A stretch of DNA of 26,069 nucleotides from Brachionus koreanus (Eukaryota; Rotifera; Eurotatoria; Ploima; Brachionidae). Made by a program: the position numbers and the translations under genes. The notes under the pieces were generated by a model. That model saw only the letters and a program-made list of their open reading frames with translations. It made no database searches and was not told the origin of the DNA. This document shows positions 1-9,799 of this stretch, piece after piece; positions within the stretch are counted from its first letter, which is position 1, and each line of letters opens with the position of its first letter. The DNA lies in contig PJRA01000005.1 in NCBI GenBank assembly GCA_016987375.1, forward strand, positions 2,153,607 through 2,179,675. Direction: 5' to 3'.

Positions 1-169
1 TGATACAATTTGCAAATCAAGAGTTAAAGTCAAAATAAAAAATTTATCTCAAATTTAAATTTTTGTTTTTGTTTTTTGTTCCAAAATTCACACTGCCATA
101 TTTAGGAAAATTTGATTAATCAAAAATTATTTTCTAAAATTAAAAAACCCTTTGCTTTTTTTTTATACA

Positions 170-655
170 ACACATTACCTAAAAGACCATCTATTTCAAT
201 TAGGATTTTAATCGATAACATAGAAAATAGCGTTGAAGAACGTAATTGGCGTCCACCAGACGGCCAAAAATGATGGTTGTGATAGTTAAAATTTTTTTTA
301 TATTTTTTTTCTAAATTTTATTGTTTTTTCTTTTCAATTCTTTGGTTAATGCTAAAACACAGACCGCGGTCGGATGGTATTATGAATTATCCAAAAACTT
401 CTTACCACTGCCCATTTGTAAAAAATTTAATCAACTTTAACGCAAATGTATCAGTTGGACCAAAATACCTATTTATTGACATTTAAAACTACCAAAGACT
501 AGTGAAATCCTGATTTGCTGCTAACGGAGCAATATTTTAAGGATAATGATAGGACCTTGACTTTGACCGACCATTAATTATATGAAAACGAATAGAACAA
601 GCTCAATTGCAGAAAAATAAATTGTCACCTAGATCTTTTTTTTCAAAGCTCATAG
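170..655 (+). pseudogene. Decayed coding remnants, unidentified
   Basis: Not recognised. An open stretch at about 172-270 reads ...SVEERNWRPPDGQK then stops. From about 345 to 650 the frame starting at 363 (ACC) stays coding-like (TAVGWYYELSKNFLPLP, then MYQLDQNTYLLTFKTTKD, then LLLTEQYFKDNDRTLTLTD) but is cut by about six stop codons, the first at 429-431. Local G+C is visibly higher than the flanks, and codon choice looks protein-like. The simplest reading is an old gene or transposable-element ORF that has decayed, or exons whose introns I cannot place. In such A+T-rich DNA, short open stretches also arise by chance, so this is a weak call. Confidence 0.3.
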
Positions 656-929
656 CTTAAAAATTTAAAAAAATTAATAACATTATTTTTTAGCCCTTTA
701 AACTATCTTAAATCTTATAAGCAGAAAATTTTTTTTTTTTTTGAAAGTATTTACAAATCAACCAGGACATAAATATCAATTTGAGAAACAATTTAACTGA
801 AATTTTCAAATTTTTTGAGTTACTTTCAAATGCTCAAATAAATAAGTGTCTGGAATAGACATATTTTAAAAAGTCTTTAAACTTTAATTTTTTATTAATT
901 GAAAAATCTAAAGGAAAATTTCGAAATTT

Positions 930-1355
930 TGGTATTTTATTGGAAAAAAGGCAGCAATCAGCAACAACTTCACAACTCCTAAAATATATATAGTGAAAAA
1001 TGAAAATTTGCGCTTAAAGTTAAGAAGGGTACAAGAAAAGTTTAATAGTTGTGATACGAGCTTCAGAGAAATAAAGAGTCTAGTAATACAGCCATTAAGA
1101 ATAGATAAGAATGCTCTCGTACGAATTTTAAGACCAACTTCAAGAGATTTCGATATTAAACTGCACATTGAAATCTGTTGAATCTGTAGAACAGAGGAAA
1201 CATCCAACATAAACGTCTAATATTTCTCTTTCTTATATCTTTTTTGCTCAATGGGTCATTTTCTTGGAGAACGAGACATTTCTCTAAATAAGACTAAATT
1301 GAAGAAGAGTATCGTGAGTTTTTTGGTTCCAAAAGCCGTTAATGGTACCAGATGA
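930..1355 (+). pseudogene. Possible coding fragments, unidentified
   Basis: Not recognised. A plus-strand frame is open from about 930 to the TGA at 1179-1181 and contains a charged, helix-prone stretch (NENLRLKLRRVQEKFNSC). A second short piece in the same frame, 1251-1355, starts with ATG, reads ERDISLNKTKLKKSIVSFLV and ends in TGA. Between them lie a GT-containing segment and a T-rich tract (1221-1246) that could be a small intron, but the splice sites are not convincing. No ATG opens the first piece. The fragments could be exons of a small gene, or part of the same decayed element as 170-655. The antisense frame at 908-1210 is also open and looks like a shadow. Confidence 0.25.
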
Positions 1356-1399
1356 TCTAGTAGCTAGATAGGTTGCTAAAGACTAAAAGAGCATAATGG

Positions 1400-2850
1400 C
1401 TTATATTAAGAAGATATATTTTCAAAAGCGGATGAAAATTAAAAAATAATATTAAATTTATATTAATTTAAATGGTTTTTAATGGATAATTTTATTAATT
1501 TTCGAAAAAATGAAATTAATATTTAATCATTAATTATATATTATAAGATAAATATTTTTTTCTTTCTTTCAAATAATTTTCAAAATGCTTACTTGTTATT
1601 ATTAAAAAAAAAGTTTTTTTAAATATAAAAATGTAAATATAAATCTGACAACTGATTAAAAGTTAGCTTGTGGTGTGATCTCTCTTGGAAATTGAGCTAA
1701 AAATATATTTTAGATTACTTTTTTCCAAAATTTTTTGGTAAAATTTTGGAAAAAAGTAAAAAGTATAATATCTTTTTCTCTGTTAACACTTAAAATCAGA
1801 ACGGGTTTTTTCGTGTTACCCTTTCTTTTTACTTTTTAGTTCATTTTAAATCATATCAGTATTTCAATAAATTTTTTTTTACTTTTGCTTGCTTTTAAAC
1901 TATTTGTTCAATCATTCTTATTCGAAAATCAGAGTATTTGTCTCAATAATTATTAGCTAAGTGTCCAAATGCATCATCTGATGCCTGATATGTTTTTCAT
2001 AATTATGACATGAAAAAGGTGATCGAAGCCAAAGTCCTAGAGCTTAGTAAAAGGTTTTGGTAAAAAGATTATTAAATTTTGCACAAAAAAAAGTTATAGA
2101 ACGGCATAGAGTGTATTTCAGCCAAAGATTATGAATCGGTTTTTTAATCTTAAAAAAAAGAGGTCTATTCAGTAATATCTCTCTTGAACTCTTATCTTGT
2201 AAAATATACTAGTCTGAAGCCTTATTAACATATTTAATTAATCTAAATTTTTGAATAAATTTCTTTAAAAATTAAAAAGGATCTTGAGAATTATCTTGGA
2301 ATATGATTTTAGAGTTCTGATCAATTATTTAAGGATGAATTTGATGATTCGAGTATAAAGAGCTTTTAATTCAGTAGAAATTTCTTGATTTATTAAAGAG
2401 AAAATTAACAAATTAAATTTTTTACTGTCAAAAATTAAGTTCAAATAATTTTTTAAAATTTAATTTCCTAAAATCATTTTGACTAGAACTTTTTTTGATT
2501 AATCAAAAATATCAAAACATTTCACAATGACTGTTATTTAATGGATTAGCTAATTTAATCTAAAATAATGGAAAAATTTAAATTTGAATTTTTTGGAAGT
2601 AAATATTTTATCTTAACAGCAAAAATAATAATAAATTAGCAAATTCGTAATTGATGAATGAAATATTTGATGCAAATGGTTCCAAGTATGTACTCATTTC
2701 CTTCCTAGAACGAAAGTATTTATTATGAACATATAAACAAGATGTTTTTGAACTTGTTGGTAGTAGCATAAAATTTTTTTCAATTTTTTTATTGCTCAGC
2801 TTAAACTAAAATGCATTAGATAAAAGATGAATGATTCTAACAGTAATATC
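1400..2850. other. A+T-rich intergenic stretch
   Basis: No gene is supportable. The segment is long runs of A and T with stops in every frame. It contains one notable perfect inverted repeat (1715-1759, listed separately). A slightly more G+C-rich patch at about 1970-2040 gives no coherent reading frame. Confidence 0.6.
1715..1759. repeat. Perfect 20-bp inverted repeat (hairpin)
   Basis: Left arm 1715-1734 and right arm 1740-1759 are exact reverse complements, separated by the 5-nt loop TTGGT. The core of the left arm is ACTTTTTTCCAAAATTTT. Transcribed from either strand it would form a 20-bp stem. No flanking target duplication or ORF is visible. It may be a small foldback element or an RNA hairpin. 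Confidence 0.75.
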
Positions 2851-2851
2851 T

Positions 2852-3177
2852 TTATTTATCAATTACTCGACCGAAAAGAAATTTCAACTAAATAAGATAG
2901 TCAAATCAAAAAATTTTTTTTTTTTTAAATTTTTAAATAATTTTCCTTAAATTAAAAAAAATAAAAAAATTAATAGAATATTTTTAATTTAAATATTAGT
3001 TTATCTTTAATAAAAGAGCTATTTACTTATTTATTTTAATGAAAATTTAAATACCTCTTTTTTAGCTTTGTAATAGTCTTTATTGAAAACAACTTTATCT
3101 GAGTCGGTAGGAGCCGAAAATGTTTCCTGTACCAATTCGGTAATATTATCCATTTTTTGATTTTGCTGAATTCTCAT
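2852..3177 (-). CDS. Candidate small gene, two exons, unidentified
   Basis: Not recognised. Exon 3177-3055 starts with ATG and encodes 41 residues (MRIQQNQKMDNITELV..., then APTDSDKVVFNKDYYKAKKE). It is followed by a good donor (GAG|GTATTT) in phase 0. The best acceptor is after TCTTATTTAG at 2888, and the exon 2887-2852 adds LKFLFGRVIDK and a TAA stop that overlaps an AATAAA signal. The intron would be 167 nt, longer than typical here. The peptide would be 52 residues, so this may be only the end of a longer gene: an AG at the AATTCAG just inside the exon (about 3166) could be an acceptor. G+C and codon use of the first exon are clearly gene-like; the second exon is weaker. Confidence 0.35.
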
Positions 3178-3636
3178 AAAATTTTTTCTTTTAATGGAAA
3201 TGATTAAAATTCAAAATTAAAATTAGAGTCGGAAATTTTTTCCCTAAGCTCAATTAAACAGATTGCTATAAACGTCTTAAAAACAATTAAAATAATGTAA
3301 TTCATAACCTTAGTTAAATAAAATTTTAAATTCAATTTATTTAAATTTTGCCGTAAAGCAGTTCGAGCAATTTTATTTACTGTTATTAAACTGTCAACCT
3401 TGGTGGTCTTGAATAGAATCGAATTTAATTTTAGAAACATATAAATGCAAGCAATGATTGTTCTAAACGAGTAACGCAAATAGTTTGTATTAAACACAAA
3501 CAAAACAATTTAACATGCCCTGAAACCAGTTTTATCTCCAATTAGTGAAATTTTTTATTCAAAAAATATAATTTCCCTAAACAATATATTTAATTTGGCT
3601 GTTATTTTTTAAAAAGTTAAAAGCTTGCTATCAAAA

Positions 3637-4579
3637 TTACTTGAATTTCTCAAAAGCGCAGTCCACAAGCCGCAATAAAATTATAACCATGCGCACTTTG
3701 TGCCGGAAGAATTTTCTTGCCTTTAAAAATAAAAAAAAAAGTAAATTTTTAGAAAAATAAAATCTATTTTAATACGGTGAAATTTTTCGATCGAATTTTA
3801 AAATTTAATTTAGATCGTTGTCGATTTTTAGACGAATTTGAGCCGGACAGTTGGTACCTAAATGAACCCAATGAGGAATGAGTGAAAAACTCGCCTGATT
3901 CATCTGTATTAACCAAATCTAGTTCATTTAGACGAGTTTTTCGATTGTCCATTTTAGGAACGCTAGTCGTTGCTTGAGAAACAGGCAAAATTAAAATCTC
4001 TAAATTTTCCATTTCTTTTTTTTTTACAAAAACAAAAAATTTAAAGTGTTTACAGAAGGTACATTTTTTCTTTTAAAATCTAAATCCACTTAATAGCAGT
4101 TTCTTAGCAAGCAAAGACGTTTATTAAATAATTTTATAAACACTTTAAATTAGAAATTTTTAATAAATTCACTTACTGCTTGTTGGAGTGCTGTTAGGAC
4201 TAGCTGTTGACGCTGAGCTTGAAAAATCTTTATGCTTCTGTACTTTGTCTACAAAATATTCAAGCTTTTTTGGAAGTATCACATCAAAATTTTGTTCTGG
4301 ACTTGAGCTATTATGTTTAAGGTTGTTTATGCTCATAATTCCGAGCCGAACATCTCTGTGTTTTCGTCTCTGCATTTTGTGCTTGACAATTTCAAATGTG
4401 TTGCTGTTAAGAGCATCTTTAACTTGTTTCATTAGACGTATTTCATCTGAGCTGTAGCTAAAATTGTTCCACAGGCCCGCTGAATAAACGTTTTTTCTCT
4501 TGGAAGAATGGACATGTATGCTTGGAAACATGTCAGATGATTTTAAATACTCTATTTGGTTCCTTTTCAATGAAGTCAT
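3637..4579 (-). CDS. Unidentified protein, three exons, ~241 aa
   Basis: Not recognised. Proposed exons are 4579-4177, 4014-3776 and 3720-3637. The first donor is strong (AGCA|GTAAGTG). The second intron (3775-3721, 55 nt, GTATTA...TTTTTAAAG) has the size typical of this genome, and all phases agree. The first intron is 162 nt with a weak A-rich acceptor. The product would be hydrophilic, with a Ser/Thr/Pro-rich stretch around residues 119-134 (SSSASTASPNSTPTS), a basic segment (KMQRRKHRDVR) and a basic C-terminus (ARKFFRHKVRM, then LVDCAFEKFK). No signal peptide or obvious membrane helix is seen. TTTATT at 3554-3559 (AATAAA on the minus strand) could be its poly(A) signal. An AG lies three nucleotides before the ATG. 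Confidence 0.55.
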
Positions 4580-4631
4580 ATTCTAAATAACTAGAAATAC
4601 TTTATTTTTAAAATTTTCAAGAGATTATTGT
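4580..4631 (-). promoter_or_regulatory. Operon-like intercistronic gap with poly(A) signal and 3' splice site
   Basis: Between the TGA at 4634-4632 and the ATG at 4579 there are only 52 nt on the minus strand. They hold, in order, an AATAAA signal and a T-rich acceptor-like sequence ending TTATTTAG three nucleotides before the ATG. That is the layout of a trans-spliced operon junction. It depends on the upstream candidate gene being real. Confidence 0.3.
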
Positions 4632-4990
4632 TCAAAGTAATTGATGTTTTAATTTAGCTAAGTATAGTTCCTCTAAGCGACACATATTTGCGTCAAAACG
4701 TTTTCCAAGATAACTTTTTTCATTTGTAATGTCTCTTAAATAACTCAAAATTGAAAAGACTTCTAAATTTAAACTTGGCAAATCATGAGTAGCCTGGAAG
4801 CTAATTCTTTTTCTTTAATTTAAACTACAACTGTTTGTATTGGAATTAAATTATTGATCCTGGAGCGCTTCCATTTAAGTCAACATTGCTTAACAACACA
4901 TTTTTAAATTTCAATTTAAATTCAACTAAAGATTTTGATAAAAGAAAAGATTTTCTACTGTTTGGTATCACAAATGGTTTACAATAAATT
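4632..4990 (-). CDS. Candidate C-terminal exons of an upstream gene
   Basis: Not recognised. A frame open from about 4990 to 4852 reads ...KPFVIPNSRKSFLLSKSL, then KFKNVLLSNVDLNGSAPGS and a stop. A second, from an acceptor TTAGCTTCCAG at 4794, reads ATHDLPSLNLEVF, then YLRDITNEKSYLGKRFDAN and LEELYLAKLKHQLL, ending in TGA at 4634-4632. An in-frame join is possible with a donor at 4884 (AAT|GTTGAC) and a 91-nt intron, giving ...NVLLSN|ATHDLP..., but that donor is weak. The second exon has gene-like codon use and G+C. The start is not found. AATAAA lies between its stop and the start of the next gene downstream. Confidence 0.35.
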
Positions 4991-4999
4991 TCTAATTAA

Positions 5000-7865
5000 G
5001 TTTTATTTTTAGGAAATTTTTTATGCTTTTAGGTAAAAATATCTCGAAAAAGAACTAATGGTCTCTTTAAAAAAATTAAAAAAAACAAAAATTTTAACCA
5101 ATATTAGATAAAAAATTAAAATAAACATGAGTTCAATTTTGATCCAGGTAATGCCAAAAAAACATAAACTGAGCTTTAAAAATTTATGAACCAAATTTTT
5201 ATTAATATTTTTCCTATTAAAAACTAAAACGATTTTTTTTTGTTTTTTTTTATTTCAATAAAAATTGAATTTTTTTGCCACTGATTTAAAAAAAAATAAA
5301 AAAAATGAAATTAAATTTTTACTTTCCTCAACACCTTAAGCCCCAAAAGCTTAGTTTACACGACTAGAGTAAAAATTTTTTGCTTTTTTGTTTTGTTTAA
5401 CTAAGAAATATTGAATTTTGCTAGCCCTTAGAGTTTTTTAGATTTTTTTCCTTAACAAAACTTTTTCTTTTACTTAATTAAAAATAAAAAATCACATTGC
5501 CTAGAGTTGTTGGTTATTTTTAGTTTAATTTTGCTACAAAAAATATTTAATTGATGATTGATGGAAAAAAAAATTAAGTTCAAAATTTTATTCTAGTTTG
5601 TGTGTAATTTATTGAATTGTGAAATTCAGAAAGGAAATTGTTTTCTAATGAGACTTAAAAAAAGCAATAATCAAGAAGTCAAATTTGTATTTTTCGGAAA
5701 TACTGCTTGTTTTATTGCCAATGACAACTAAATACTTAACAAAAAAAAATCTCAAATTTTTTCTTCGTTAATTTTGACTAATAGCACGTCCGACTTTTTC
5801 CAATGCAAAATGATACTAAATATTTCTTAAAAGAAAACTGGTATATCAAATTTTCTATTTGAATAAGAAAATTGATTTGCTTCTGGATAAATTTGATTTA
5901 GAATAAAAAATATTTAAATTGTTTGAGCTCAAATTTAAAGAGTATTTTTATTGCACAAAAATTATTTTTAATTTATGAAAAATGACCTAAGCACTTGGAA
6001 TCAATTGTTTGAGACACTTTAAAAAGTAGATCAATTCAAATCGAAGATTGATTTCTTTAAGTCTTTCTCTCAATGAAAACTAAAAATAAGCGTGATTGAA
6101 AATAATTATTATTTTTAGCTATTTTTATTCAAATTTTTAAGCATTTAAATAAAATTTGATAAGTCTAAGTGGATTAGCAGTCTTTTATTAAATTTAAACA
6201 TTTAGCATTTTGTTCGGGGGCTTAAAATTTTAATGAAACTTTTACATCAAACCAATTAGTTTTATCTTTTTAAAAAAATTATTTATTAAAAAATAGTGAC
6301 TAATGATTTGTTAGTTTTTGCTTAAATTTTAGTTTGTTAAAAAATAAATCCTTAAAGTAAACTTGAAACAATAAGCTTGTTATATTACGAATAATACTTA
6401 AGAAATAAAATAGATTGATTGTTTTTAAATAATTCTGTTTGTTTTGCGTGATAAAATTTCAATTCAATCGTTTTTCATTAATTTTTTACTACATATTTAT
6501 GCATCTCTCATATTTATTTTATTTTAAATTTAAGTAATTAGCTCATTTAACCAAATATTTTATTTACATTCTTATTCAGTGAGAAACAACATTTTTTAAT
6601 AGTGAAATGAACTGATTTCACAACGTTTAGTTTAAAAGCAAGCATAAATTAATTTTACTCCTAAATCAGATTCAAAACATTTGTTTATTTTGTTGATTTT
6701 GTTTAATAAAAGAGTTGCTCAGCTATAAGTCCTCATGTTTCGAATTTTTTTATTTATATTTGGTAAATTCATAGCGGACCATATTACAAATCAAATTCAA
6801 CTAAATTCAAAAATTTTTTGACCTATTGTCGATGAAGTTAATGTATTTGCTTTATATTTTTGTAAATTTGTAAATAAAATGGTTATGTTCATAAGAAAAT
6901 ACTCAACAAAGGATATAAGATAAAATAAATTTGAACTCTATAAACAGGCATTCAGTCTGCATCTCATTCAAACCAACCCAAATTTTGTTAAAATTTTATT
7001 TAAAAAAATAAATAAATTACTATACTATGTCTAAATATTTTTGAATTTTTTAGTTTTAGAACCTAGATTGATTTTTATAATCATTATTTTTTAATAAAAC
7101 ATTAGATTTCATTTTTTTAAATGCATTATGAAAATTAACAGACTTTAATTGTTTCATTGACAACAAATTAATTTTTAAATTAATTAAATTGAATTATTAA
7201 TGGAGTATTATTTCTCGTTTTTAATAGAAAAAAAAATTTATTGTATAAAACATAACTATGCAAAATAAAAGGTAAATCAAAGCTGAATTCATTTCAACTT
7301 GAAATTAATTTAACTCTGATCTGAAAACTTTCTTTCGAAAATTTTGTTTCTGATAATGGTCCTTTTTGAAATGCGAGTACAGACTATTATGTGATAAAAA
7401 TAAACAATGTTTAATAGTTAAAAAGCTTTCAAATTATTCTAAAAAATAAAAAAAATCTGTAACTTGAGCATTTATATAAAAAAAATACTCCACGAAAAGT
7501 ACTAATTTTGAAAAAGATTACGGAAAATTGATTTCAATATTGAATATGAGACAAATCATAAAAATTTCAAAAAGTGGTCAATAAGTTTCAATTTCCATTC
7601 GTATTTTGTTTTTTCAATTTCAAAGCTAATCAAGAAGCATACTCTTGTCTAATAGACTAATTAACAATTCATTTATTTATTTAGATTTTATAAAAAAATA
7701 ATTTCTTTAAAAAAATAAAATAATAAGTTTGATTATTTAGAAAAATTAAACATCGAAAAATTTAGATCAAATCTTTTAAATTTTTTAACAAAATCTATAA
7801 AGATTAAATTAATATTATTGTAAATGGAAAGCTTGAATGAAGTGAATTTCAACATTGATTTCTTG
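5000..7865. other. Long A+T-rich gene-free stretch
   Basis: No coding region, RNA gene or dispersed repeat can be supported over nearly 2.9 kb. The sequence is homopolymer runs and AT-mixed DNA with stops in all frames. No ORF reaches a convincing length or codon bias. Confidence 0.6.
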
Positions 7866-7869
7866 AACT

Positions 7870-8085
7870 TCAATGTACACTGAAATCATAAACTTGGTAT
7901 TGTTGTGTATGCCAATCTACACAACTTAACTCTTTGCTAATCTTGGAGTATTCGATTAGATCACCTCTCTCTCTTCTAGTCTGTAGGGTTCTAAGTTCCA
8001 ATTTTGTTAACCTTTCTTCGTATGGGAGGCAACTTTCCGAAATTTTAATGTCTTTCCTTGAATATCGACTCCAAGCGGCCATCAC
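7870..8085 (-). pseudogene. Non-LTR retrotransposon remnant (reverse transcriptase tail)
   Basis: The 71-codon minus-strand frame contains SCLPYEERLTKLELRTLQ followed by RRERGDLIEYSKI. This closely follows the stereotyped C-terminal tail of many animal LINE reverse transcriptases (LPYEERLKxLxLxTLexRRxRGDLIExYKI). Upstream, where the VQRRxTK segment and the catalytic domain should be, the frame is lost within about 50 nt. Nothing downstream resembles a complete 3' end. It is therefore a short, 5'-truncated and decayed copy with no activity. The plus-strand frame over the same bases is a shadow. Confidence 0.8.
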
Positions 8086-8089
8086 ATAT

Positions 8090-8970
8090 TACATATACAA
8101 AAGAGCATTTAGATATCGAAAAATCATAACTCTTGGCTAGTTTGATTATTGCCTCTTTTGAAAAATAACTTATAAGAGTTGAGCAGTAGTAGTCAAACAG
8201 AAGTTGACATGTAGAAGAGTCTTTTAATACTAAATATTTTAATCACAGCTAAAAGAGATGGTAAAAGCTTGTTTGGAAAAATCTTAAATCTTGATCAATC
8301 TTAAAGCCCAAAAGACTTATTTCCTCATTTAGGAATTATTTTAAAATGAATATTATACAAGTAAGAAAAATTCAGCTTGAGCATAATTGATTCATTTAAA
8401 AATCCAATCTTCTTATTTTGAATTAATTAAATAAATATCAATTTAATTTAAAAAAAAATTGAATCATCATGAAAATAAATAATCAATTAGCTTTTTAATC
8501 ATGAATTGAATTTAAAAGATTTCATAGGTCATTTTTTATTAACTCGTTGTGGAAAGCTAAATGATTCCAATTAGCAAAATCTTGCTAAATAGTTTAATAA
8601 CAATAGTTTGGTTTAGATAATCAAAAAATTAAAATAAACTTTCTTTCTATTTTGAGTCTGAAAATTTCTGTCATTACAAGTAAATATTTTCTTTTTTGAG
8701 TAATACATCATCAAAAAAATAAATAAATAAATAAATAATTAAAAATTTTATTAAAACTCGAAAAGGTTATGTTTAAATTAAGCAATTTAAAAAAAATATA
8801 TAAAATAATAATTAATATGTCAAAAAAGGCACAAGTTGTTAAAAAGAAAAAAAACATTAACCAATATTTAAAAATAAACTAATCTTAGTGTCATTTGTTG
8901 TATGTTAAGACTAGGCTCATTAAATTTTTTTTCAACAAAAATTAAAAAATATTTTTTGCTTTTAGAAACA
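8090..8970. other. A+T-rich intergenic stretch, possible SRF 3'UTR
   Basis: No gene. It lies downstream of the SRF stop codon and probably includes its 3'UTR. The first TTTATT (AATAAA on the minus strand) that I find below the stop is at 8747-8752, about 220 nt away. A short AAAT microsatellite runs over 8719-8739. Confidence 0.5.
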
Positions 8971-8973
8971 AAT

Positions 8974-9798
8974 CTACTTGATTGTGCTAGAATTAAAATG
9001 AATGGTTTGAGACAACGAGCTACCATCGATTAAATGAACCGGATTAGACGTTAATGAGCTTTGTTGCTGCTGCATTTGTTGCAATTGTTGATGTGTGTTC
9101 AATATTTGGTTGATAGATGGCGGAATACTAAACTTGGCAGTCTCGTTAAATATAGTATTTATTTTTTGCTTTTTGCTATTTTTGCTTGGCTCCAATCTAT
9201 CACAATTTTTGTTTGATTTTCTTTTATTTTTCTCTTTATTGCTCTTTAAATCACTCGAATCTATGAATGTTGAATTTTGAACTTTATTAAACTCTTCCTG
9301 AGAGTCGTTTGTTTCATCCACATCGTTATCAAAGTATTCATCATCTTCGTCATCTTCATCATCAAAATCTGCTTCGTTTGTAAAATTTTCAATACATATT
9401 TTGTTATCAGATAAATTGACACTATTTTCGTCTTCATTGCACGGACTTAGACACGACTGTATGAGATTTTTTCCAGCTTCGCTAGTGATCATAGGTTGAA
9501 GCTTTTCGGTGGCAAAAGTGTACACATGGCCAGTTTCACTAGCTACTAGCAGCATTACTTGAGTTCCAGTTAATGTGGACAATTCGTACGCTTTTTTCAT
9601 TATACCTGTCTTGCGTTTACTGAATGTTGTGTATCGGCGAATTTTATTTTCGATAAATTCCATCTTAATTTTGACTCTTCCTTTGGTTTTTTTTGATCTA
9701 CTCGCCTTGGGAAAATTGTTGGGCATCTTTAAACTTTGTGAGCTATTAAGAGAACTATTATCCCTTTGAGTCATACTGTCTTGTTCTGTTGATTGCAT
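8974..9798 (-). CDS. srf: Serum response factor, MADS-box transcription factor
   Basis: SRF dimers bind CArG boxes in the nucleus and recruit cofactors controlling actin, muscle and growth genes. The 274-residue protein carries a near-invariant MADS box at about residues 40-99: GRVKIKMEFIENKIRRYTTF, then SKRKTGIMKKAYELSTLTGT, then LLVASETGHVYTFAT. The SAM extension follows (KLQPMITSEAGKNLIQSCL, about 99-117). This is SRF-type, not MEF2-type. C-terminal to it are an acidic run (about 144-170, DDEDDEDDE), basic nuclear-localisation-like clusters (about 188-214) and a Gln-rich stretch (QQLQQMQQQQ, about 238-247). The protein is shorter than vertebrate SRF (about 500 aa), having lost most of the transactivation region. 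The coding region is one exon. TTAG ends one base before the ATG, a possible splice acceptor for a 5'UTR exon or a spliced leader. Confidence 0.95.
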   Translation of the reverse strand: MQSTEQDSMTQRDNSSLNSSQSLKMPNNFPKASRSKKTKGRVKIKMEFIENKIRRYTTFSKRKTGIMKKAYELSTLTGTQVMLLVASETGHVYTFATEKLQPMITSEAGKNLIQSCLSPCNEDENSVNLSDNKICIENFTNEADFDDEDDEDDEYFDNDVDETNDSQEEFNKVQNSTFIDSSDLKSNKEKNKRKSNKNCDRLEPSKNSKKQKINTIFNETAKFSIPPSINQILNTHQQLQQMQQQQSSLTSNPVHLIDGSSLSQTIHFNSSTIK

Positions 9799-9799
9799 T

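Noticed and set aside
95..105. CCATATTTAGG, resembling an SRF CArG box
   Set aside because: It has seven A/T bases between CC and GG instead of six, and lies far from any supported promoter.
2492..2509. Palindrome TTTTTGATTAATCAAAAA, also present in shorter form at 111-124
   Set aside because: Made almost wholly of A and T, so short palindromes like this are common by chance. No context suggests a binding site.
3204..3503. 99-codon minus-strand open frame
   Set aside because: Mostly A+T-driven hydrophobic codons, no family motif and no clear splice or 3' signal. It could at most be UTR of a neighbouring candidate gene.
4188..4457. 89-codon plus-strand open frame
   Set aside because: Shadow of the better-supported minus-strand exon 4579-4177, which has a strong splice donor and gene-like codons.
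8719..8739. AAAT repeat considered as a functional element
   Set aside because: Only about five units; an ordinary microsatellite in A+T-rich DNA.
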